Assembly (NCBI GenBank): GCA_963682055.1
Contig: OY821749.1
Coordinates: 31,937,631-32,001,630 of the forward strand
DNA length: 64,000 nucleotides
From: Primula veris
Lineage: Eukaryota; Streptophyta; Magnoliopsida; Ericales; Primulaceae
Direction of reading: 5' to 3'
Notes under the pieces: generated by a model
What the model was told of the DNA's origin: nothing
What the model saw: only the letters and a program-made list of their open reading frames with translations
Database searches by the model: none
Position numbers and translations under genes: made by a program
In this document: piece after piece, positions 55,027 through 64,000 of the stretch
Layout: every line of letters begins with the position of its first letter
Numbering within the stretch: position 1 is the first letter of the stretch

Positions 55027-57350
55027 ATGGTGGTGATGATCATCCAGATGCTGATTTCTGGCCCTTTCTACAGTTGTGGAGATTGCCAATACTTCTTACA
55101 TAAGATATGTGCCGAACTACCGAGTGAATTGGACTATCTCTTGCACCCGGAACACCCTCTTGCCCTCCTTGAGCGTCATCCTTATTATAGTAATTATTAT
55201 TGCAATTCGTGTGGAGAAACTGCATCCCAGTTTGTTTACCGTTGTTTCGAATGTTCATTTGATTTGGACATGACATGTACTTCAGCAACACATAAGATTA
55301 AAGATAAATGTCATCCACATCCGTTAACTCCATTACAGATTCCGATTGCTTTCGTCTGTCATATTTGTCGGAAAAAGGATAAAGGGTTGTCTTACAAGTG
55401 TTACAGTTGTCCCTTTTGGGTTCACCAAAACTGTACCGTGCAGGCTGACACGGTTGACCATAGCCATCTTGACCATCCATATCCATTCATAGAGCTGCAA
55501 CATTTCTCGCACAACCATACTTTGACTCTCCTAGCCAATGAGCTCAAAACTGAACTCAAAACTGAAGATGCTATTGATCATTTAAACGTGAAAATAAAAT
55601 GCAATGGGTGTCGGACAGAAATCTTAGGCCCTTTCTACTGTTGCGGAGAGTGTCGATACTTCTTGCATAAGGTATGCGCCGAACTACCAAGTGCATTGGA
55701 TCACCCCCTGGATCCACAACACCCTCTCACACTCCTTAAGAATGATGATCACCAGGTACAATGCAGTTTGTGTAGAGAAATAATTGAGGAAGGAGTGATG
55801 TGTTATAGTTGCTCCGTATGTTTATTTTATGTGGACATGAAATGTGCTTCAGCAACACATATGATTCGAGATAAATGCCATCCACATCCATTAATCTCCT
55901 TACAGGTTCCGATTGCTTTTACCTGTCATATATGTATAAAAGAGGAAGAAGGTTTGTCTTACAAGTGTAGCGTTTGCCCTTTTTGGGTTCACCAGAATTG
56001 CACCTTGATATCCGACACAGTTAAACACAGTGATCACACCCATGTTCTTACACTTTTGCCGTCACTGCCAATGAAATATAAAAAGCACAGCCAAAGATGT
56101 GACATCTGTTACGCTACACTCTTCATGTTTCAAAGCACTTATTCTTGCACAGATTGTCTGTTTTTTTCCCATGTAAGTTGCGCAAGATCAGAAACCATGC
56201 AGTCAACGTCAAGGTTAGTCAATCTAATACTCATGGAGTGTATAACCCATGTATTTTCCATATAATACGAATTTAAAAATGATGACGATAAAGATGATAT
56301 CTTCTTTGATTTTTATTACTAACTTGGTGTGTTATAACTTATAGGGATCAAGATACCGATGGTCAAAGTCTAATGTGTTTGCCCATGAAACAAGATTCAA
56401 CGGATTTTATATCACAGTTTGTTAGGAATGATATTGAAGGAGATGCTGATAAAGATGATAAGATCAATCATTTTAACCATGAGCACCCGTTGTTCCGAAT
56501 TGATGAGTATACAACTGATAAGACATGTGAAGCATGTGCAATACGAATATCGGCTCCCTCCTACGGTTGTGTTGAATGTGATTATTTCCTACACAAGTGT
56601 TGTACCGATTTACCCAAAGAGATTCAACACCCACTGCACCCTAAACACCAACTCGTCCTACGGGACAGACCAAATTGCACCCATTGTTATTGCTGCAGAC
56701 AATATTGCAATTCATTTACCTACGATTGCTCTGATTGTAGACACTTTAGCCTTGACATCAAGTGTGCTTTATTATTACAAGGAACTGTATACCACGAAGC
56801 TCACAAACACCACCTTGTACCAATAGCCAACTCAGCAATGACCTGTACTGCATGTGGTCTCAAACATGATTCTGGATATATCCTAAAATGCAACACATGT
56901 TGGTTCGTATTATGCTTCTGTTGTGCTATGGCACCAGGTGTCATAAAGCATAGGTACGGGAAATCAGAGCCCTTCAAATTAAAATATTCTCCGTTTGAAA
57001 ATTATGATGACGAATATATATGTGAAATATGTCTGAAAGAGCTAAACCCAAAAGAGTGGTACTACCATTGTGTCTATGCTGATCAATTCGCTCATATAAG
57101 GTGCATGCTTTTAGCTGGGGCATGTTCAAATATCAAGTTCGGAAAGTCTCAAATGTATCGCTACATACACAAACACTGCGATCGCTACAAACACAAGCTT
57201 ACTACGATTTCATGTACTTACGATTGCAATCGCTGCAACAAATGTGGTGAACTTATGAGGAGGAATATGTGTGGAGGTATTGGGTTTGATATAATACCTT
57301 GTAACTTCAGTATTCATCTAGATTGCAAGAATTTGATAGATGAGATATGA
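55027..57350 (+). CDS. DC1 domain (CHP-rich zinc finger) protein, unit C copy with altered N-terminus
   Basis: Two exons, 55027-56213 and 56345-57350, spliced as in the unit A copy through AG|G, giving about 730 residues. The ancestral ATG at 54954 is still present (MEGKELKHSF), but 29 bp found in unit A between CATCCAGA and TGCTGATTTC are missing, so that frame shifts and soon stops. ATG 55027 (MVVMIIQMLISGPFYS) recovers the old frame; ATGs at 55036 and 55048 are also possible. The result lacks the N-terminal segment and the first CxxC of the first module. All later modules are intact (CGDCQYFLHKICAELPSELD; CEICLKELNPKEW). Several indels relative to unit A are multiples of three, suggesting past selection. 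Expression and function are uncertain. Confidence 0.85.
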
Positions 57351-58256
57351 GGTGATGAGGTGACGTGGCAGCGTGGATCTAGAGAGAGAGAGTGTGAGAG
57401 AACCCATAAATTTCCTTTATTTATCAATAAAAAATGACATGTTTAGCTTTTATAATAATTATTTGAGACTTAAAAACTTGTGTGGGTTGGAAATCCAATT
57501 TTAATTTGAACTTATTTCCTCTTCCTAATCTTCTTTTGTATGGATGATAAAATAATTATATTACAATAGTAATCGCATACGAGGTGTTACATGTGCGATA
57601 TGTATATATAAATATAATTCTGAATAAATGAATTTAAAATTTTTTTTAAAAAAAAATAAAAATAAAAAAATGATGGAATGAATATAGTAAATTAATAATC
57701 GTATATAATGAGTAATAGAGTATGCAAGAGAAGTAACATATTTGTTTAGTTATTTATGTATTTAAATTGCATTATGGTATATGATTAATTAGTCAATTAG
57801 AATAGGGGAATTTTTAGAAATAATTGGCAACATTTGACAGATTTATTTCTCGAGTTGACTTATATTAATGGTATGATAAGTAGGGTGATAATGCTTCGAA
57901 CTTTTCGCAATTAAATTCGTGTTCGAGTCATGTGTACGGTTCATGCTCGTTGAATCTTTAATGAACTGAACGTGAATCAAAATATATAAGTCGTTTAGTA
58001 CATAAAACGATCATGATTAACATTTTGTTAACATTGTAAAATTTTGATTTATCCCATCAATTATCAATACATACGCATGTAAAACAAATAGAATAATATA
58101 TTTATACAATAAATAAATAAAAAACCATATGATTTTAGTGAAATATAATTGAAGTTGATAATAAGACTGGTTTTGTACTACAATAACAAGCTAAATGAGT
58201 TGTTTACATTTTTTTTATATAAAATTAATTCTTTTGTTTTGATATGATACTAACCT
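57351..58256 (+). repeat. Unit C: downstream flank of DC1 gene, with the MITE-free empty site
   Basis: Matches 23308-23386 and 24606-25380 of unit A. At 57454-57462 the single ATAATTATT marks the pre-insertion site of the MULE-like MITE found in unit A. No gene. Confidence 0.9.
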
Positions 58257-58508
58257 CTAAACCATAAACATACTTTGAATCAAGAGAATAAGAACTTGTT
58301 TTACAACAACCATATTCTTGTTCCGAACTAAAGAAATAGAGGCAGTCTTCTGAACTTTATTGCTTTCATAAGCCTGGGGCCAAATAACCGTCTTCGAATG
58401 TTGCTTATTGTTTTCCACAGCTTCGGGTTTTTTATGATCGACTTCTGCTTTTTTTGGTCGTGGATAGTAGAAATCGGGGGGGGAAAAGTAGTACCGAAGG
58501 CCTGCCAT
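58257..58508 (-). CDS. Small hypothetical plant protein (intact copy)
   Basis: 83 codons from ATG at 58508 (MAGLRYYFSPPDFYYPRPKK) to TAG at 58257. An in-frame ATG two codons upstream (58514) is possible. The start resembles small plant proteins beginning MAGLQYxFFPTDFYYPRP that I recall only as uncharacterised. The body is polar and lysine-rich with no signal peptide; the last 15 residues (VLILLIQSMFMV) are hydrophobic and look like read-through past the shorter end (VPN) of the unit B copy. Three copies exist: this one, a unit B copy with an early stop and a truncated unit A copy. It lies between a DC1 gene and a calmodulin-binding gene in each unit. Function unknown. Confidence 0.6.
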   Translation of the reverse strand: MAGLRYYFSPPDFYYPRPKKAEVDHKKPEAVENNKQHSKTVIWPQAYESNKVQKTASISLVRNKNMVVVKQVLILLIQSMFMV

Positions 58509-59303
58509 TCTCAAGTTTTATTTTTTTTTTTCTTTTGGAAAATATGTGAATTGTGAATATCCTTAATTCTTGAGACCGTTATATATGTGATGGAAATAGC
58601 CAAATAGAGTTGTAATAGACTTGTGAGTTACGTATAATGAGTGTTTTAAGACTTTCAAGTTTTTAACGTTTGGTTGAATTTATCATACAGAACATGAAAG
58701 AAAATTAGAAGATTATTTTCTAGTGTCCAAGTAAATACTTCTAGAATTAGGGAATTTTCATGAATATGAGGGAATTGATTCATAAAAAACTGACATAAAT
58801 TATGTCGTAACATATAAATGTAATGTTTATAAACACATAGTAAGACAAGCCACACTATAATTACATTGTTTAATCTTTTTTTCTAAATAATCAATGGCAT
58901 GAGACAAACACTAACAGTACTTTTTTAAAAATACTTGAATACATTCTAACAAAAAATGCAATCTCTGAATTGCTCTGTTGGTGATTCAGTTTCTGCAGTA
59001 AATTCATATGTTCCTTTCTTGAATCTGCTTTTCATCGATTCTCTACACCGATGAGAAAGAAAAACATATTTGATCAGTTTTACTTATCATATAATAACCT
59101 GTTTGATCATCAACTGTCATCACAACACGACTTTGGTGGGGGGGAAAAGCGAAATTTGAAACCAGCAATATGTGGTGTTTGTTTCGTTGTAGGTTTATGC
59201 AATAAGCTGGCTATTTGAGGGTGAGAAAAAACACTTTTCCATTCAGCTAAAAGATTCTAGCAATTCTTAAATTTGAGGCAAAGGAACAACTGCTTCAAAA
59301 GCT
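58509..59303. other. Spacer in unit C between small protein and calmodulin-binding gene
   Basis: AT-rich. On the - strand 59303 down to 59250 still encodes the old C-terminal end of the calmodulin-binding protein (MLVEAFEAVVPLPQI then TAA), displaced from the frame by one base. The frame at 58655-58855 has no similarity I recognise. This interval was lost from unit A at the copia junction. Confidence 0.6.
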
Positions 59304-62300
59304 TCAACTAACATAGAAACTCCTCTTTTTCCTATCGGGAGTCAATTTAGTCACTGCGTGTTGAACCGCATAATCCAACATCCACTCCTCGGCTTTTTTC
59401 CTTTCACCTAATAATCGACGCTTCAGATCGATTTTCTCATCTTCACGTCCCGGATCCAACGGTAGATGACGTGGTGCTCGTGGTTCCAATTTCCTTGCCT
59501 TTTCAAGTGCTTTGATTGACCTCTTCATGAGAATCAATTTCTTCAACTTGTCCCAGTTTCTTGGTTTTTTCTCTTCTAAAAGATCTTGATCAAGTGATAC
59601 ATCACTACCAATAGATACAGTATCAGACGAGTCATCTTGAATATCGGGTACGAGGATCTCATCAATCGCGTCTTTCACAAGCTTAACAGCATCACTCTTG
59701 CTAAATTCAAGAGACGGGTTTCCATTACCCTTATTTTGATCAACCTTCGGATTTTCATCTTCGACTTTTACAGCGATATCGGATACCACGTGCTGGCAAA
59801 GAAGATGCCACATCTTCATGTGTTTCTGTTTATCGAATTGGGTGTTTGCTAATTTTCCAGTGCTACTAAATCCAAATATTCTCGTATCGCTTTCTCGGGA
59901 AGCTATAGAATCGTCAAATGAGTCGCTACCCAAACAATTAAGCTTTGTATCTTTAAACGGTGACGGAGATACAGCCTTTCATCAAATAAATAAAAAGTGA
60001 TTTTTTTACGTCAACATATCGTAAAGCAGAAAAATTCTATCATTAAGTGACTAGTGATATATCCAATTAATGGTCACAGGGAAAGCTTAGTTTCTAAATT
60101 GTTGGTACTTCTGATAGGCCATACACTTTACTGAAGAGTTTCTTGAACCGACATATTGCTCAACAAACTGATTCCATTTTGATAAGCATACACATTAGTA
60201 AACTGATATTTGATTCGCGTCATGTTCAAGAAACTGATTTCATTTTTTAATAGGCGTAAAACCAACAGATCTTGAATATGAATATGGAACGGGATGCAAT
60301 ACCAGTAAATACTGAATAGGAATGTGAAAAGTTCCCACTTGCATCTTTACGGGAAAAAGTTTCAGAAAATGTTTCCTAATGATTTTCCATAAAAATAAAG
60401 GAAATAATATCAACAGTAGAAGCACGTAAAAGGTACGACTTACATCGGATTTTTCGACAGCTTTTGCAGAATCATCGTTCCCATCATCAATTTTCTCAGT
60501 GAAAGCATTCTTCAATTTTGTTACACTTCCGGTACTTTTGAAATTGGGAATTATCACTGGACTCTTCATTTCTTCTGTAGGTGAGATAACTGTTTCAAAT
60601 GCTTTTACTAATAGTTCTACTTTTTTCTTCTGTTTAGGTGCCAGCTCACTAACAACCTTACGCAGTGCATAATCGAGCATCCACTCTTCGGCGTTTCTCT
60701 TCCCATTCATCATTTGGTTCCTTAATCGAACCTTTTCACTTTCATGATCAATCTTAAGTGGCAAAAGATTTGGCCTTTTTGGGTTGAAATCTTTTACTTT
60801 TTCGAGTGCCTTAACAAACCTTTGTAAAAGAATCCATTTCTTGAGGTTACTCCACCTCTTGGGTGTTTGCTTTTCGGCTCTGAAAACTATTTTCGCTTCA
60901 TCTTTTTCCATTTCTAATTTTGATTTTTGAGTCCCTTCTTGGGTTAAGGACATATCATAAATAACTTTATTGTTGCTATAATGTGTAAAATCTTCTTTGG
61001 CAGAACCAATGGAGTTGAATATCTGAGATCCCCAATCTTCTTCTTGTTTTTTATCTATAAAATCTTGTTCAGAAGCAGTTTCGCTAGTAGTTGATTGGCC
61101 GTCTTGAACTTCGGGGAGAAGAATTTTTTCAATTGCCTCGCGGACCATTTTAATAGCGAAAACCTTTCGAAGCTCGATTTCTTGAGGTTCTATTTCGTCA
61201 CATTCTGATATTGAATTTGAATTGAATGAATCCTCTTCACTTTCGGGGTTGTCTTCAGTTTTGTTCTTGTCGTCTAGGCTTGCTACCATCTGTTGATGTA
61301 TCAAGTGCCACATGTTCATATTCTTTGGTTTTGTAAACTTGGCTTTGAAAGCTCGCAGTGGATCCTTCTCAGTTTGAGAATCAATTGTCGGTGGTACTTC
61401 GTCTATTTCCAACTGTTTGCTAGTTGATTCTGAATAAAGAGAAAGAAAGAAGAAGAAGAAAACTCAGAATATGCTCTCATGATGTCATATAAGTCTTAAA
61501 TTATAATCCTTTATCCAAACATCTAATGTTGTGTGATTGAATTGATAATTCTTATAGCGATTTCATATAATTCTTTGGACAATTTAAGCATGAAGACTCA
61601 AGTATCAATCATGATGGACGTAATAAAGATACTACCTACTCAATCAAAACTATATATCCTCATCCTCGTGAATTTAATTCCATGGTTTTCAACATAGACA
61701 TTGCTCAAATTAAAATTATTACCATTAAGAGAGAACCCTCGTTTGTTCACACTAATTATAGTCTCCAACGAGTCAATAATTTTAGTGTACCACTATCAGA
61801 AAATGAAGAATCATTGTTGCAAGCGACTGGTGATTCTTTATTATCATCCTCATTTTGATCGTTAATCACATCATCAACATCCTGACATTTCTCGCTTGAG
61901 TTATATTCATCTCCTTGATTCAACTTTCCTTCCACAAGCGCCTACAAAAATGATAAAAAGCTGAAAACTCATCTAGCATCAGACATCGAGAATATTCCGT
62001 GTGTGTTGACGAAAAGGGAAAAAAGTTTATTTATTTATTAGAGATATATGTTGCTACACCAATTGAACTATTTATTACAATGTAAAAGCGTTTTAGTTAC
62101 TGACCTTACCATACAGAGCACAATATAATGGAACCATTTACAATTGTCGGTACATAAAAGTAAATGAACGCACTTACATTTGATCCATCGCCATGATCTC
62201 CTTCATTCCTAATACTCTTGAACTTAACAAATGACAAAGGGCTTTGTTCACCATCAAACGATGGGACAACATTTTCAAATGCCTTAATAAGAAGCTCCAC

Positions 62301-63667
62301 TTTTCTCTTCTGAGTCGGAGCAAGTTCACTAACAGCCTGTTGAAGTGCATAATCTAACATCCATTCTTCAGCACTTTTCTTCTTGTCCAAACCGTTACGC
62401 CTTAGAGACACTTCTTCGCCTTCTTTTTCGGACCCCAAAGATAAAAGAGATGGCTTTTTTGGATTGATTTTCCTCACTTTTCCAAGTTCCTTAAAGAACT
62501 TTTTCAAGAGTATTAAGTTTTTTCAGGTTACTCCAACTCTTAGGGGCTTTCTTCTTGGCATGTTCTGGATCTTCAATTGATCGGAAGCTCTTGATCGGAA
62601 GGAGCATCGCTACAAATTGAGACATCTTCGGGTGGTTGGTCTGGTACTTCCGGAAGAAGAATTTTCTCAATTGCCTCTCGTACCATTTTAGTGGCATAAA
62701 CTTTTTGTATTTCCAAATCTTGTCTCCTCATCTCCTTATTTTCAATATCCTTGTTTTTTATACCTGGTTTTTGTGTCTCCATTTCTTGATTATCCAGTCC
62801 TTCAGGTAGACCAGATACCATTTGCTGGTGTATTAGGTACCACATGCTCATCTGCTTCGTTTTCCCAACCCCGGGTCCATTGTTCTTCGCCACGTCATCA
62901 AATCCAATGGACTCAGACGTCGATTCACCATTCTCAGGATGTATATCCACTGTATTCTTATTTTCATCTCCTTTAGCTACCTTCACTTTATCTCTACTAG
63001 AAACACCTTTGCTATTTTTACCCTTTTTTCGACCTTTTGAATCTTTATCAACAACCGATTTCTTTGTTTTAATATCCTATACCAAGTCACTAGCATTACT
63101 TTTTATACCCTTTTGGGTATTTGAAAAACGACGCCTTTTCGATAACATCCGCTTTAACCCCTGAGCGGAAGAATGACTATGCTTGCCATGGAGTGAGCAA
63201 TAGGTGTAAGTGCAAACCCTTAAAGCCGAATTTTTTTCCGTATCTCTCTCCTCAGGCTCAACTTTAACAGTAGGAACCTTCGAGTCCTTGAGAGCCGATG
63301 AACAAGTGGGTCTAATTACACTTTCGCCCTCGGATACTTTATCACAAGTGCCCTTCTTAGGTTTACTCATCAAAACCCTCAAGGTTCTCAAACTAGTGTT
63401 CCTTTTAAAATTAGGACTAAACTTCGATTTCATATTTAACGAAACGGATTTCTTATCATCAAAGCTAACACTACTAGATTCGGAATCGGCAAAATCACTT
63501 ACCAGAAGATTCATCCTTTTCTTTTCTGAAGAAGTTGTGGCTTTCAAGTAATTAGGATTCGATCTCGGGTTCTTCAATCTCTCTATTTCCTCACAAGACG
63601 AACTCGACCCATTAGCCGATGAGCTTGTTGAAGCTTTATCTGATTCACTTTCAACCTGTTGAGTCAT
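59304..63667 (-). pseudogene. Plant calmodulin-binding (PICBP-like) protein gene, unit C, damaged
   Basis: Exons on the - strand: 63667-62178, 61941-61791, 61429-60444 and 59975-59304, with consistent donors (GTAAGT at 62177 and 60443) and phases. The product resembles potato calmodulin-binding protein PICBP: a basic N-terminus (NPNYLKATTSSEKKRMNLL) and three copies of the plant calmodulin-binding domain. Each copy has an MWHLIHQQM-like helix, VREAIEKILLPEV, (K/N)WSNLKK(W/L)ILLQRF and AEEWMLDYAL-x-A-V-x-ELAP. Calmodulin binding by this family is established; a link to stress or defence signalling is inferred. Lesions: in-frame TAG at 63077-63079; frame breaks near 62585 and 62525 in domain 1; one extra base near 59320 that truncates domain 3. 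The middle exon is intact. True start unknown: the sequence turns into an unrelated repeat at 63758. Confidence 0.85.
59975..60239. other. Last intron of the calmodulin-binding gene
   Basis: The intron extends from 60443 down to 59976. It matches 31250-31466 of unit A, which ends where the LINE-containing unit B begins. No other feature. Confidence 0.6.
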
Positions 63668-63757
63668 TAAATCATCAAAAACTTGATAGTTACACAATTA
63701 CACAAATCTAGAATTTTTCTTCTTTTGTTTCACTCTTTTTCGCAAAGTAAGCAATTT

Positions 63758-64000
63758 GCAAAACAAAATGAAGTAATCTTAAACTTTCTATTGAACTGTG
63801 TGGTTTCATTTTAGTCATATTCATGTGTGGCGCTATTTATGTGATGGTGTCGATTATCCAGTGAAAAGTGCAAGGAAAAAAACAGAGATGATCAAAATAT
63901 GAGTTTGAAATTTAGAGTGTTGTTAAGTTTTTGAAATACACTGCTTTGTTCTTGTTGGTTTGGATTAGCGTAGTATTATGTTAGGGAAACCGATAACATG
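63758..64000 (+). repeat. Direct repeat of 12118-12360, continuing past the window
   Basis: Nearly identical to the sequence downstream of the glutaredoxin-like gene (about nine differences in 243 bp). It begins abruptly at GCAAAACAAAATGAAG, about 90 bp upstream of the first ATG of the calmodulin-binding gene, so it replaces that gene's promoter or first exon. Confidence 0.95.

Noticed and set aside
1..64000. tRNA, rRNA, riboswitch or organelle-derived insertions
   Set aside because: No tRNA-like or rRNA-like segments were recognised by eye; a tRNAscan or Infernal search would settle this.

Overview
This is nuclear DNA from a flowering plant, most likely a eudicot. Genes are split by GT-AG introns in AT-rich spacers, and the recognisable proteins belong to plant families: chloroplast-type cystathionine beta-lyase, an At5g39865-type glutaredoxin-like protein, augmin subunit AUG1, DC1/CHP-rich zinc-finger proteins and plant calmodulin-binding (PICBP-like) proteins. 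LTR retrotransposons, solo LTRs, LINE tails and foldback elements fill much of the remainder. All assignments are from reading the sequence; no database search was run. Exon borders were placed by frame continuity, GT/AG signals and recalled family sequence.

Layout. (1) 0-18.4 kb is a fairly ordinary gene region on the + strand: the 3' eleven exons of cystathionine beta-lyase (119-4058), a 6-kb spacer with a solo LTR, CACTA-like repeats, a repeat pair and a foldback element, the glutaredoxin-like gene (10194-11375), a 2.8-kb spacer, and AUG1 (coding 15992-18356), whose 1.8-kb leader intron is full of tandem repeats. (2) 18.9-60.2 kb is a mosaic of three related units, here called A, B and C. 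Their inferred ancestral order is methyltransferase(-) / DC1 protein(+) / small hypothetical protein(-) / calmodulin-binding protein(-). Unit A (18.9-31.5 kb) keeps an intact DC1 gene; the rest is broken by a copia remnant and a solo gypsy LTR. Unit B (about 31.5-34.9 kb) has lost its DC1 gene. Unit C (about 37-60 kb) has a broken methyltransferase, a DC1 gene with a shifted start, the small protein, and a long damaged calmodulin-binding gene that reaches 63.7 kb. (3) Unit C is interrupted by a complete young LTR element (39821-52172) with 570-bp LTRs and a 5-bp target duplication. (4) The last 245 bases repeat 12118-12360 in direct orientation.

The most notable object is the 12.35-kb LTR element. 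It is read on the - strand and its gag-pol is reduced to a short leader fused in frame to the C-terminal half of a Ty3/gypsy integrase. The opposite strand carries about 9 kb of small coiled-coil genes. Five of them have their own TATA box and three have an evident AATAAA signal; a larger spliced gene follows. An array of 86-bp repeats lies between these genes and the integrase. Antisense extra ORFs are known in Tat-lineage gypsy elements, but an array of separately promoted mini-genes in an element with almost no pol deserves a closer look.
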